64,000 nucleotides of DNA from Adiantum capillus-veneris. Lineage: Eukaryota > Streptophyta > Polypodiopsida > Polypodiales > Pteridaceae. A model generated the notes under the pieces. It saw nothing but the letters and a program-made list of their open reading frames with translations. It was not told the DNA's origin and searched no databases. Position numbers and translations under genes: made by a program. The stretch spans positions 154,517,741-154,581,740 of the forward strand of contig CM043945.1 of NCBI GenBank assembly GCA_014529385.2, in the 5' to 3' direction. Shown here in pieces: positions 44,326 through 55,925 of this stretch; the first letter of the stretch is position 1, and the number at the start of each line of letters is the position of its first letter.

Positions 44326-46076
44326 GGAGGGTTGAGCGTCCCAGGTCCAGCTCTGTGTATCACTTGTTTCGCGCATACGTGCACACACATCCTCGCAAGA
44401 GGTTTCAACGACCAGAACCCAAATCAGACGCGGAGAGGACAAACCTGGGCCTTCCTCTCCGTGAGCCATGGTTCGAGGTCAAGCCTTTCGACGAGAAGAA
44501 GATGAGGTTTGTACTCTCCTTGAAGGATACTCTGCAGGCCCATCCTACCCAGAGGATCGAGATCGCGGTCCTTAGTAACCTACGTCGAGAGCTCGATGTT
44601 CATCGCCAAGGCAAGCAGCGCAAAATAACGACCTATGTGCGTCGTTTTCCTGCTGCTTTTACCCTTCGCTCCTCCTTCACTCCCCAAAACAGGAAGAAAA
44701 CATGGTGTGGCTTCTCTCTAGAAGCTCGAATGCTCCTGGAAGAGGAAGACTGCATTTTCCGTGATTCTGAAGCTCTCCTTGTTCAAAAGCTCCGCAAAGT
44801 CCTCATGATCTCCATGAAGAACAGGCTCCCTATTGCGACAGTCGATAAGGTGAGACAGTCTCTTGGGTTGCCTGTTGATTATGTGGAAAGCGTGGTAAGG
44901 AAGTATCCCGATGTTTTTCTCTTAAAAGAAAGGAAGGGTTTTCTTTACCTGGAGCTCAAAGAATGGGATGAATCCTTAGCTGTTACTGTCTTTGAGAAGA
45001 ATATTAAAGAAAGAAAGTATGTAGAAAAGCCGAAGAAGAAGAGAAGCAGCAGACTGCTGGTTGAAGAAAATGAGCAGGATGCGTTATGCAAGGTAAATCC
45101 AGAGCAGAGTTTTTCATCAGGGGAAGAAGAACATGATGCAATGTTGATCGAGGAAGGGCAACGATGTCGGAGGGAAGTCTTAAGTGCAATGCATCGACAA
45201 GGAGAGCCTGACGAGTTGGTCCTAGCAGATGAGGGGGACGAATGCTTATCTCAACAGAATGATCACCAGGGGCATGTTAAACTCCAGGAATTGGGCAATG
45301 CTGGATCGGAAAAGGAATCGGTTGACATGTCCTCAAATAGGGATTGGCAGAGCACTGTTTTGTTAAATTTGGAAAGAGAAGCTCATGTCGAGGATTTGTC
45401 GGCTTTAAAGTTGAACGAACAGGAGTGTTCTTCATTTGATGTTGTCGACCTCAACAAGGATGGCCAACCTCAGTCTAGGCAGCATGCTTTGGGTGATGAT
45501 AAACCTGAGGAGAACCAGTCGGAAAGCATTGAAGGCATGTTTGCAAACTTGCCTCGTTTACGTTTCCCATGGATACTGAAGAAGGGGCGGAAACCTAAAA
45601 GTCAGCGCGCAGCTGTGATTGAGTCGTTTCAGTCTCTTCCTTACATATCACCGTATAGGAACTCTCGCGAGCTCGTACTCCCTCCACACAAGACCTTGCA
45701 AACTGACAAGTTTTTGGTGGGTTTGATTCATGAATTCTTGAGTCTTACTTTAGAGAAGAGAGCTACAGTCCAGCAGTTGGAGCTCTTCCAAAGACCATAC
45801 CGGCTTCCAAATAACTTGGTGGAATTTTTACTCAAATATGATGGCATATTTTATGTTGCTGAAGGGACAACCAAGTCCCATGTATTTCTGAAGGAAGGCT
45901 ACAAAGAGTTTGATTTGCTTGAAAAGGACCCTCTGCTTCTGTGGCGGGAACGCTTTGTTGAGCTTGCATTCAGCCCGGAGAAGCGCAAGGCCAAGAAAGG
46001 GACATCACGACAGGATGTGCAGAGTTTCTCTGAGGAGTCACGAGAGGATGCACGGAGTTTCTCTGAGGACAAGTAA
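44322..46076 (+). CDS. PORR-domain (plant organelle RNA recognition) protein
   Basis: Intact intronless frame of 584 codons. I chose the ATG at 44322 because no earlier in-frame ATG exists after the last upstream stop. The Arg/Ser-rich start (MRRVERPRSSSVYHLFRAYV) suits an organelle transit peptide. Residues about 50-227 carry the first PORR half (VRRFPAAFTLRSSF, LPVDYVESVVRKYPDVFLL); about 228-405 is an acidic, Glu/Gln/Ser-rich insert; about 406-550 is the second half (LPYISPYRNS, HEFLSLTLEKRATVQQLELF, YDGIFYVAEG, KDPLLLWRERFVELAF). PORR proteins (WTF1/RPD1 family) bind organellar introns and aid group II splicing. The insert is unusual. The C-terminus has a 10-residue repeat (QSFSEES / RSFSEDK). 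Confidence 0.9.
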   Translation: MRRVERPRSSSVYHLFRAYVHTHPRKRFQRPEPKSDAERTNLGLPLREPWFEVKPFDEKKMRFVLSLKDTLQAHPTQRIEIAVLSNLRRELDVHRQGKQRKITTYVRRFPAAFTLRSSFTPQNRKKTWCGFSLEARMLLEEEDCIFRDSEALLVQKLRKVLMISMKNRLPIATVDKVRQSLGLPVDYVESVVRKYPDVFLLKERKGFLYLELKEWDESLAVTVFEKNIKERKYVEKPKKKRSSRLLVEENEQDALCKVNPEQSFSSGEEEHDAMLIEEGQRCRREVLSAMHRQGEPDELVLADEGDECLSQQNDHQGHVKLQELGNAGSEKESVDMSSNRDWQSTVLLNLEREAHVEDLSALKLNEQECSSFDVVDLNKDGQPQSRQHALGDDKPEENQSESIEGMFANLPRLRFPWILKKGRKPKSQRAAVIESFQSLPYISPYRNSRELVLPPHKTLQTDKFLVGLIHEFLSLTLEKRATVQQLELFQRPYRLPNNLVEFLLKYDGIFYVAEGTTKSHVFLKEGYKEFDLLEKDPLLLWRERFVELAFSPEKRKAKKGTSRQDVQSFSEESREDARSFSEDK

Positions 46077-46311
46077 TTTGTTTGTAAATTTAATGCAATT
46101 GGCCTGCGTGAGCATGTGTTGTCTGGCTGTGAGGATGACAATGGAAGTTACTCTTGTTTGGGCTGCAGAAAGAGGGATACAATGGTGTAAGGGTAATATG
46201 ACTATGTGTCTTTTGTCCCAAATCAAGAGACATTGTGGGGTGCTCTGAATTCTTGGGCCACAAAAGGCCTTAGACAAGCTCGGAATTCTTGGGAGTAATT
46301 GTGGACCATGG

Positions 46312-46317
46312 AATAAA
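46312..46317 (+). terminator. Candidate polyadenylation signal of the PORR gene
   Basis: AATAAA about 235 bp after the PORR stop codon. It is the first canonical hexamer downstream, and plant signals are loose, so this is only a candidate. Confidence 0.4.
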
Positions 46318-46329
46318 GCTTGTCGATTA

Positions 46330-47640
46330 GTGACGTATGGCAGATGGCAAACCTTTTTCTTGTGGCTTAAACTAAGCATCGTCTTATGTATATGTAGGCC
46401 ATTGTGAGAGAGAGTTGACAATGGAAATCTGTTTTCTACTTCTCTAAGGAGGGACATCGAATCATCCTCTTCATGTGGTCATCGTGACATCTCACCTTGT
46501 TAAACTTGACATGAATGTGGCAGATTGTTTAACTCGAGTGCGAGCCTTTGTCAACGGGCATTGCTTCACAGCAGCTGCTGTCCTTTCCGCATATTTGACG
46601 AAGTAGCCCAGTTATGCTTAAGGTCAGAGGACATTTATGATCACCATTAAGACTTCTGAATCCTGATACCTGCATATTTCTACAGCTGAAAACCTTTTCT
46701 TCTAGTCAATGTTGCTTCATAGTTATTAACCGAATCCATTCAATGGTTAAGATAATTGTTGAGAGAGAGCCTTTGTTATTCTGTATTTCATGTCCAGAGT
46801 TTGGCCTTTTTGTGTTCCCTTGCAATTGTTGTAGAGCTATTGTGCTGGGGATAATGTCTTTGTGATAGTTTTGTGCTCCACCACCATGCCCCAAACCACA
46901 TCAATCCAATGTGAGTCGTCATGTGCTCAGTTATTTGGCGAGTGAGTTGCATTTTTGATGTGCGAGAGGGTTGACTGGTGTCTCTTCAAGGATTTGGCAA
47001 AATATGAGTGGCCGGTTTACATCGTTGTAGTCAGTTACATATTGCACATTGTTGGACTGGTAGAATGGGGGGCTGTAACATTGTGAATGTGTCTACATGC
47101 CAAACTCTTTGGCAAGATGCAATCTTAGAAGTCGGTATATTGTAAATGTGTTACATTTGGTGTTAAAGTGGGCATTGGTCTTTGAATGTGGTGTGTGGCT
47201 AGACACGGAAGCAAGCAAGCTCTTTCTTCAATAGAATCATATGATATTTTAGTTGCTACTAAGCAGTTGTTATTTCTTCTGTCATAGATAGTAGTACTGT
47301 TTTATATTGGCACATGTTATATTTGATTATTTTAAGATGTAAATTGGTAGTGCATTAAAACACACACGACGACTTGCAAGCACGAGTGCTATCAAACTAT
47401 TCATTTGTTGAAGGTAGTTATTTTTATGCAATCAAAAGAGAAAATCTTCTTCATATCAACGAACTCTGTGGTATTGTTAATTCTTACGAGGATTGTGATG
47501 CTATTCAGGCAGTACTATGCATGATAAAGTTGGTCATATTGTCTCGATGTGGAGGTCCAGCTACCCATGAAATTTCTTCATATGGTAGCATATAGGCTAC
47601 AAGCAGCCATACCATATATAACAAATGCATACTATTTCTG
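46330..47640. other. Intergenic sequence downstream of the PORR gene
   Basis: No supported coding segment. Long stretches with T-rich plant intergenic composition. Confidence 0.5.
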
Positions 47641-49800
47641 TGACATCCATATGCCCTATTTCATGCATATAGTCTCAATAGTTGTTGGACCTAACTTTTT
47701 TAAATGAAGCTCCTGATTTAAGAGTCTTTACATGATTCATTTTATCCTCACTATTGTCTCTAACAATCAAACTATCCACCTGGATGTAAACTATGACTAC
47801 CTATCTCATTCTCTTGGACATAAAATGAGTGGTCTGGAGCAGCTATATGGAAACCAAATATAGCACACCAAATATAGCACTTCTTAAGCTTGCCCATAAA
47901 ATTCTTTTTGTGGCTTGCATATATATTTGGGATGTCTCATAGCCTCACTTTCATTTAATTGCTCCAAATACATCTTCCTAAATGTCAGCATGCAAGAACA
48001 TATTTTGTATGCAAGAACATATTTTGTGGAGCCGTTGGATTCCATCAATAGGCGCGTAAGCTCTTGCTGCTAATTGAGTGCTCAACTTGCTTGTTGTCCC
48101 ATCTCCATTATGCTTTACCGTGAAGGCCCACTTTCAACCAATCACATTTTTTCCTTGTGGCAATGGTAATATATCTCAAGTCTTATTTCCATTAAGCGTT
48201 GGGACTCCTCATCCATGGATTACCCTCACGTTTCCTTTCCAAAAACATCTCAAAACAAGTGGCTTCAATATCTTGCACATTCTCTGCTATAAATATACAA
48301 TGGCAAACCACATAATTGCATTGGACTTCTACTCTCCAATCTACATGGTCTATGATCAGTATCAAATGCCCTATTTTTTACTTGCATCCTTCTTTCACAT
48401 ATGGAGTCTTTGCAAAGGGTATCACAAATTCCTCACCAATGCTTTGCTTTGAGCCACTCAAACCTCCATCATCATGACTTGCGCTTAGATCTTACATCCT
48501 TGAAGCATCATTGGCCTTTTCTTTTCCTTTTCATGATGCATTTGTTGAACTAGCAAAACCCACTCTATCAAGCAATATGCGAGTCCATGGATTTTTGGCA
48601 CTGCTACGTTACCCTTATGATCCACTCAAAAAATTGTGTCTATTACATACGTGATTTTCTACAGCCACATCCTCCCACATAAGCCCCAAGTTCAACTTTT
48701 ACATCAACAATTAACTTGTTGTTTCATAGAAACAACATCCATGATCACTCTTGTCGTTTTATTGAACCAACATCCATGACTACTCTTGCGTTATGATGTG
48801 ACAAGGGTGTAACATTTGTGCCCATCTTGCTCAAGGAAGCGAACACCACATATTTTTTAGCTTTTGGATCAAGCTTAGTTTCCAACTCATCTGGTACATA
48901 CACATATATAATACACCCAACTTTTTTGTGATATAACATATCAAGTTTTTTACTACTAAGCTTCTTTGCAGGTGTCATATCATGCATTGCAACAAGTGGT
49001 GCTCTATTCATCATTCATACATTCACAGAGAATACCTCAACCCAAAAACAAAGAGGCGTGTCCTGCTCTTTGATCAATGCTCTTGAAAAGTTTTGCAGTG
49101 TGCCTAGTCTTTCATTTAGCAACACTATGTTTTTGCAAAGGAGACCTACATGACAACTTCCTTTGAATTCCACAAATTTCCCTAAAAATATTTTATCACT
49201 CTATCTAAACTTAGGCATTGTAGGAACGTTTTACTATATTCTTGGGCCATATAATTGAAAATTTTAAAGTGAATAATCACTTTCAACGTGAGTAATCACC
49301 TCACTTTGCAACCTCATAAATTTTGAAAGTGAGTAATCACCTCATTTTGAAACTTAAGAAACTTTCCTTGTATGTAGGAATATTCTTGGGCCATATCATT
49401 GAAATTTTGAAAGTGAGTAATCACCTCACTTTGCAACTTCATAAACTTTCCTTGCATTATGGTCATCAATGAGTGTAACATAAAACTGATATCCGCCCAT
49501 AGATGCAGTCTTTGTTGCACCCCATATATGTACCCCATGTATCAGAGTGTACCAAATCCAAGACATTTTGATTACAAGGTATCATGAGGGAAACAAATTT
49601 CTTACTTTTCAAAACGAAAATCCTCACATACTTTATGCATCTTACAAACTTTTAAAATACTAACAAACCTCAATCAAACATATAACAAGCCCTTTGCTTT
49701 GCATGTTCTTCCAATCTATGCACATTTACATGTCCAATAGGCTTATGATAGTTATTGTCAACAAAGATATACGTTCATGTTCCAAATGATTTCACTCATG
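47640..49800 (-). mobile_element. Decayed Ty1/Copia pol fragment (Copia-3)
   Basis: Minus-strand pieces, broken by many stops. 49800-49560: pre-integrase wording (KPIGHVNVHRLEEHAKQRA, VLDLVHSDTWG with the first integrase Asp). 49560-48730: integrase remnants ending in DPKAKKYVVFASLSKMG and MMNRAPLVAMHDMTP. 48480-47640: RT wording (KWAFTVKHNGDGTTSKL, YIQVDSLIVRDNSEDKMNHV in different frames). The order integrase then RT is Copia. No LTR or primer-binding site was found, so the limits are approximate. Confidence 0.72.
49258..49445 (-). repeat. Internal repeats inside the Copia-3 integrase remnant
   Basis: tgagtaatcacctcactttg-type units occur three times, and tattcttgggccatat plus aattgaaa...ttttgaaagtg occurs twice about 140 bp apart. 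It indicates a local duplication within the decayed pol. Confidence 0.8.
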
Positions 49801-50942
49801 CTTATGGACTCTCTCACATGCACACACACCCTTAGTTGTGGGTTGGCCACCCTTTCAACATCTTGGTAAGGATTCTAGGCACATAAAGGGTAAGCACCAA
49901 GTATTTTTCCCATTTTATATTTTCTCCTAGTTTTGTAGATTTTCTTGTGTTGGATACTTTTAGGAGTTTTGTCCTAGCCAAAGTTGGCTCCCTATTTCAA
50001 TAAAACCCTTCTCCCCCAATCATTGGTGGCTTGCAACCAAAAGCAAGAAACCCCCTTGATTCTCCATGGTTCAACTTTCTATGTGAATTTTTGTGTATTT
50101 TTACTAAAAGAAGATTGTTTTTGACCATCTTTATGCGATTCTTGGCCAAAAAAGATCCTTTTTGAGCATAGAAAACCCAAACAAGCTAAGGAAATCCCTA
50201 TTTTAATGGAAAAATTCCCTTGAGCTCAAAATTCATATTGAGCATCAAATTTTCACTTGTTATGATCTCTGGACACATCCGTGACGATCGCACCTACTAG
50301 TTTCTATTTCTAGCAATTTTTGTCCACATTGACCTTTGTAGGTGAGACAAGTGTGCGACCATGAAACACTTGACATATGTACGATCTCAAACCAAATTAG
50401 GCATGAAATATAGTAAAAAACATGCATTGGAGCCACATAGGGCCATAACTCCCCAGATAGGTATGTACATGACTGCAACGATGGCAAGCACTTTCACACA
50501 TATGGCACTATGTGCATTATAGCATTTTCTACCACTTATCAAACAACATAGAAAGGGAGTTGAAAATTTTAATTTCATGTTATGTATGTAACATGACACA
50601 ACATCCTCCGACATGGGCCACCTTCATTGATCATCAATTCTAAATATCCAATCATGGAGAAAATTAAGTATGTACTATCTTTGAGGAGCATATGGGTAGC
50701 ATAAAATATTTATATTCATCAAAATATCCTCCCAGATAATAAGGCACCAAAGGATCATGCATCATATATGTGATCTTTCCACAACATTCCATGTATTCAT
50801 ATGCATTGGATTTCACACCCGGATCAAAGGGCCAATAACGCCTCTTGGATCATAGGCTAGCAAAAAATAGTCCCATATCCCCATAGAAAAAACTCATTGG
50901 TGAAAGGAATTCAGCCCCTATGATTTCAAAAACATTAGTATG
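49801..50942. other. Degraded repeat sequence, no gene seen
   Basis: No coding motif. It includes 50440-50540, which resembles 55920-56010, and about 100 bp near 50140-50220 that resembles 53450-53560; see the findings. Confidence 0.45.
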
Positions 50943-51100
50943 CATGAGAGAATAATTGGGTTGCATTATGTCCATCTCCTCATTTGATACCACAAACATT
51001 GCACGCATAGCTTCTCTAGTAGGCATGAGAGAATAATTGGGTTGCATTATGTCCATCTCCTCATTTGATACCACAAACATTCATGCATAGCTTCTCTAGC
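50943..51100 (-). repeat. Tandem duplication, period 81 bp
   Basis: catgagagaataattgggtt starts at 50943 and 51024, and both copies run through gtccatctcctcatttgata and the ccacaaacatt phrase to cttctctagtagg. Confidence 0.92.
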
Positions 51101-51780
51101 TTCTCTAGTAGGCATAAAATCTTCTAGAGCCTCATCCAACATCATGAGTTCTTCAGCATTTTCATGTTCTTGCTGATTAGATCATATCTTGTAGGATGTT
51201 GCTCAATACCCTTGTCACAACAAGAGCCTTTAAAACCTTCTAGAGCATCATCGAGAAGATCCACAAGGTCCATATTTTCCTTACAATAGGACCCTTTTGG
51301 CTATGCTTGTTATGTTGTAAGAGAACCTCATTGGATGTATCATGCATATTGGGCTATACCCTCATCACTTGTCTTTTGAACCCTCTCACATTGTTCCAAG
51401 TATCATTTTACTTTTGCCTCATAAAACGTAGAATTCTTTGCAAATATAGCATCTACTTCTCTCTCCATCTTGTCATCATAGCTGCTCCACTTAGTAAGAG
51501 GTGGCATATCAACCTTCACCCCCTTTAAATATGCACATCCATCCTTGGTACTTTCCTCAATTGTACCATCATAGACATGTGAGACACATACAAGGGAATA
51601 AAAATCAATATTATACTAGGGTGCAAGAGAATTTACACCACACTCTCCATACACAAGACCATCAAAACCCTTTTCTCTTGATATACGAGCATTAGAATCA
51701 TTAACTTCAAATTCAAGAGCATCAACAACATGAAATAGCATTGAATTTTGCACAAGATTATCAATCTCATCTTGATTGAC

Positions 51781-51878
51781 ATCACTACCATGTGCACCCT
51801 TCCACTCCATAGTGAATGAATGCTCATACATCACTACCATGTGCACCCTTCCACTCCATAGTGAATGAACGCTCATAC
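51781..51878 (-). repeat. Tandem duplication, period 49 bp
   Basis: atcactaccatgtgcaccct starts at 51781 and 51830, each followed by tccactccatagtgaatgaa and gctcataca. The period is not a multiple of three, so the repeat shifts the minus-strand frame. Confidence 0.93.
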
Positions 51879-52485
51879 ATCTCATTGAAACTACCTTGTG
51901 GAATAAAATCATCACCCCCTTTATGCTCACATATCAAAACACAATCTGAATCCATGGTTCCTACTATAATATGCATTGCATGGAAAGCATCTTCATTTTC
52001 ATCTTCGCAAGGACTAGAAATAGAAGCATTTTCATAGACCACCTTTGAATACATTCCTTCACCTTCTATTTTACCATGTGTTGTCACTTTGACTTGTATA
52101 GAACCCACATAAACCTCACTGTCTCGAGTCTCTAGATCTTGAAGCTTGATTGCTTAACCTTGAAAATAAAAATCCTCTTGTAGACAATATGGGATGCCCA
52201 ACTTTGTGTAAACAACTTTGATCATGTCTTCATCTTTGGCTTGTAAAAGTTTTTCATCTTGTAGAAGACATCAGCAATGGATTCTAGCTTTACTTGAGGT
52301 TGTTTGCAATAACTTGCATAACTTGATACCTACATGATTTCCAAAATCTCTACATCTTGTGTATCATCTACCTCTTTACAAGCCATATGATTCATCTTCA
52401 AGTCCACACAATCAAATTTCTCTTGTTTAATAGAAACCTCAAAATTGTACCAACTGTCTCACATTCCCTTTCAAGCACTTGGATT

Positions 52486-52813
52486 CACTCATTAAACTTT
52501 GAAATCACCAATTACTAGAAGGCCACAATCATCAATTCTTGTGGAACCCCTTGAAGCCTCATCTCCCTTGCATAGCACTCAAGATATCCTCTCAGATCAT
52601 AACCATCAAAGGTATTACGTTCCTCATTCACTGCTTGCAATGCAATTTCCACTCATTAAACTTTGAAATCACCAATTACTAGAAGGCCACAATCATCAAT
52701 TCTTGTGGAACCCCTTGAAGCCTCATCTCCCTTGCATAGCACTCAAGATATCCTCTCGGATCATAACCATCAAAGGTATTACATTCCTCATTCATTGCTT
52801 GCAATGCAATTTC
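52486..52813 (-). repeat. Tandem duplication, period 164 bp
   Basis: cactcattaaactttgaaat starts at 52486 and 52650. The copies are nearly identical to gcttgcaatgcaatttcc, with a handful of base changes. 164 is not a multiple of three. Confidence 0.93.
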
Positions 52814-52830
52814 CATCGCTTCTGATAGAA

Positions 52831-53760
52831 CTTTCTAGAATTTCATAATGTACATCTCATTTCCCAAAATCATAAACCCTCACCTTAGCCTTTTCACGTT
52901 GAGTTCACCAAAACTATATTAGAAAGTATGCGGTCTAGCAGGGATGGCGCGAGGCCTCTGGCTATGAGAGTTTGTGAAAGTACTTATTGATTTGTAGATT
53001 GTTCAAAGCAATAGACATACTCAAAAATACCAAAACTCAAGCCATGAAATGCTCACTCTTGTACAAGATCAAAATCAACTCAAAACTCCTATGGGTGTGA
53101 TGATTTGGTGTATCCTTGACCCAATTGCATAAATACAATGCTTGCTTGCCCTGAAAAAACCCCTATCTTTTCCCTTCAATTATTTGCCAATAACATTTCA
53201 TAGAGGCATGAACACTTCAAACCATAAGATCACACACTTGTTTGAAGAGATAAAACCATAATTGGTGGCCTCACACACTGAAACACAAAATAGAAGCAAC
53301 ACGAAGCTGCACTAGCCCACCCACTTTGAGCAATTGTGAAAGATCTCAAAGAGGGGAAAAAATTATAGGTTTTGCAGCCATAAGAAAGAACCCACCTTTC
53401 TTACCCACAAACAAAGTGCTGATGTGGCAATTTTTTGCCATTTTCTCCCAAAACTATCCATTTCTAGGACTTTTTGACCCCAAAAAGACCGTTTCTAGCA
53501 TGAAAACCCCAATCAAGCTGGGAAACACCCTAAATTTATGGGGAAATTACCCTAAGATCAATTTGGACATGAATAATCATTTTTTGCACTTTTGACAACC
53601 ATTTGGCACAACATTGGCAGTAATGCATGCAAGCTGATATTTTTGATAGTTTTTACAAGCACAACATTTTGTATGTCAAGCACGTACATTGCAATGAACT
53701 ATAGCATTTGACCACATTCCAAAACTATCTTGTGAATATTTTAAAAGCATAAAGCATAAA
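52831..53760. other. Degraded repeat sequence, no gene seen
   Basis: No coding motif. Text at 53450-53560 resembles 50140-50220, which could be decayed LTR sequence of the element between them. Confidence 0.4.
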
Positions 53761-53771
53761 TGGTGCCACAC

Positions 53772-54143
53772 ATTGTTGAGATGTCAAGCTCAATATGTAC
53801 GTCTCCTGGATGACTACCACCAACAGTCATCATCACTGGTGTGACTTGGTGGATACACATATATTCACCAATGATAGTACAACTGTACTACACTGAGTTG
53901 GTCTACCTACCGGAGCGATGGCACACTTTCTACTCACTTCACTCACTAGTGGTTTACACTAGACCGTTGTACTAGTTTTCACTTTATGTTGTATTTTCTC
54001 ATATTGTTTTGTAGACCTCTTATCTTGAGTTAGTGAAGAGGAAGAAGCACATTTTCTTTACCTCCGTCACTGTGTGTGTGTGTGTGTGTGTGTGTGTGAT
54101 TGCAAGAGTTCAAGCTCTTTCTCTGCTTGTCTATGTATTCACA
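53772..54143 (+). repeat. 5' LTR of Copia-4 (left boundary uncertain)
   Basis: The LTR ends ...tattcaca at 54143, directly before the primer-binding site. TGTTGAGATG near 53775 is a possible start. A (TG)n run lies at 54070-54098. Confidence 0.5.
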
Positions 54144-54156
54144 TGGTATCAGAGCC
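54144..54156 (+). other. Primer-binding site of Copia-4
   Basis: TGGTATCAGAGCC directly after a CA LTR end, matching the Copia initiator tRNA-Met site, on the plus strand. Confidence 0.92.
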
Positions 54157-54524
54157 AGGTTTTGTCTGAGAACCTTGGAGCAACAAGCACGAGCAGCAGA
54201 GGAAGCGGTCACGAGATTCTTGAGAGACGTCGTCCAATGATCTTCAATTGAGGTGCTTTCTTTTGGAGATTGTGCATCCAGATTCCTATTTTGGGGGCGT
54301 GTTTTGATCTCCGTTTCAAAGTTAGTGTGAGTTCGCACATGCAGAAATGCTAAGGTTTGAGATTTTGTAGATCTACATTTGGGAAGTGCAAAAATCTTCG
54401 ATTTGGCTGCAGTGTTCAAAGACATTGTTTAGGAGTGTAGTAGGTGTATGTAATGCATACTGTGGTTATAATTGGTAATTGACTATTTTTAGCAGACTGC
54501 TCCGAAACTTGGTGTAGGGTTGGA

Positions 54525-55540
54525 AACCTGTCATCCAATAATGATGGACTTAACCAGATTGTCAGTGAGAAGTTGGACAAGAACAACTTCCATGCATGGA
54601 AGTTCAAAATGACCAATTTCCTTATGGGTAAAGGTTATTGGGACTACACTGATAGAGAGCATGAAACAACACCACTGTTACCAGAGGAAAATGCAAGTGT
54701 TGCATATATAAAGATGTTCAAAGATTGGAACCAAGGAGCTTGGAAGGTCATGTACTGGCTTTCTGTTAGTGTGCAGGACACTATGATTGGGCATATACAA
54801 GATGCTCAGGCTCTGAAGGAGGCTTGGGAAACCCTGTTGTCATTGGATGTGACCAACACAAAGGCCAGGAAGCTGTAGTTGAAAATTGAGCTGAATACAG
54901 TGCAAAAGAAAAATATGTCCATCAATGACTATTCGTTGAAGATAAAGAACATATGTGAGTCACTTGCATCAATTGGTATTACAATTGATGATGATGACAA
55001 AGTTGAAGTGTGTTTGTGAGGCTTAGGTTCAGAGTATAAGCAGTTCAAGACTGGTATCCATCTTTGAGAGAACATTCCCTCGTTTATAGATTTGGTGTCC
55101 TTATTGATTGTGGAAGAAAAGGAACTTGAGGAAGACTTGGCTATGCAGGGGAAAACAATTTTGAACAGGTCCGTTTCAACAACAGAGGAAGAGGAAGAGG
55201 GTGTGGAGGAGGCCATGGAAGAGGCAACTACCAAATACAACAACATAATAACAATCAGGGTCACCACACAGGTGGTCGAGGAAATTTATAAGGTAGGGAG
55301 AGTCCAAGAGGTCATGGAAATGTGCAACACAATAATGTAGGTCAACATAGAAATGCAGTATGTTGGCGTTGTGTAAGACATGCTCACTTTGAAAGTGATG
55401 TTCCAGACAGAACACAAAAAAACAACTATACACCTTCTAGCAAAAATGTAGATGAACCTGAGAGGCTATTTGTGGTGCAGCACATGCTGAATACTATGTT
55501 TGCAAATGTGGTAAAATCCAGTGATAATGTCTGATATGTG
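54525..55540 (+). pseudogene. Copia-4 gag with degenerate CCHC knuckle
   Basis: Open from about 54525: LNQIVSEKLDKNNFHAWKFK, FLMGKGYWDY, MYWLSVSVQDTMIGHIQDAQ and KEAWETLLSLDVTNTKARKL, a typical UBN2/Copia gag. A TAG stands at 54876-54878 and further stops follow (LASIGITIDDDDKVEVCL then TGA). The frame continues in pieces through VSLLIVEEKELEEDLAMQ to the knuckle CWRCVRHAHFESDVP, where the last Cys has become Val. Confidence 0.88.
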
Positions 55541-55925
55541 GATTCTGGTGCATTAAATCACATGACCAGTCATGGGGTGAATGGTTCAAATGCAGACTTT
55601 ACAAAGTTCTGGTTATGTAGAAACTGGGGATGATACTGCATATCCCATTATGCACATAGGAACTGTGCCATTGTCTATGACAGATGGTAAAGTGAAGTAC
55701 GTGGCTGATATACTGCATGTACCCAATATTACAAAGAATTTTGTGTCTATTGGGCAAATGATTGAGCAATGCTTGTAGGTCAAGTTTAACTCCATAACTC
55801 CAATGGTTTATTTGTCGAAGAGAATAAGAAGAATGGAAGGCTGGTTGCACAAGGAAAGAAAGTGGGTAGAATGTTTATTTTGGATGTAAATGTGCCCAAG
55901 GTGAATGCTGCCATGTTTTCTCCAA
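55530..55925 (+). pseudogene. Copia-4 protease and pre-integrase remnant
   Basis: YVDSGALNHMTSHG is the Copia protease active site (DSGA), just after a stop at 55531-55533. It is followed, after a frame change, by VETGDDTAYPIMHIGTVPLS and VKYVADILHVPNITKNFVSI, the usual sequence between protease and pre-integrase. The sequence is cut at about 55925. Confidence 0.88.

Larger units (their letters stand above)
51616..52830 (-). pseudogene. Gag-like remnant of an unclassified retroelement
   Basis: The minus strand carries broken frames. The clearest, inside the 52486-52813 repeat, has NTFDGYDPRGYLECYAREMR and LQGVPQELM, recalling the start of plant retrotransposon gag proteins (FDG..DP..YL.......GVP). 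Farther on are acidic segments such as SISSPCEDENEDAFHAMHII and HGSDVNQDEIDNLVQNSMLF, with no recognised motif. A frame change and stops occur in each part. Gag is the best guess and the family is open. Confidence 0.4.
54144..55925 (+). mobile_element. Ty1/Copia retrotransposon (Copia-4), 5' part only
   Basis: After the primer-binding site come the gag, a degenerate zinc knuckle, protease and pre-integrase pieces on the plus strand. The copy stops at about 55925, where unrelated repeat sequence begins (gtatgtatataattccaacc). No integrase core, RT or 3' LTR follows. Confidence 0.88.
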
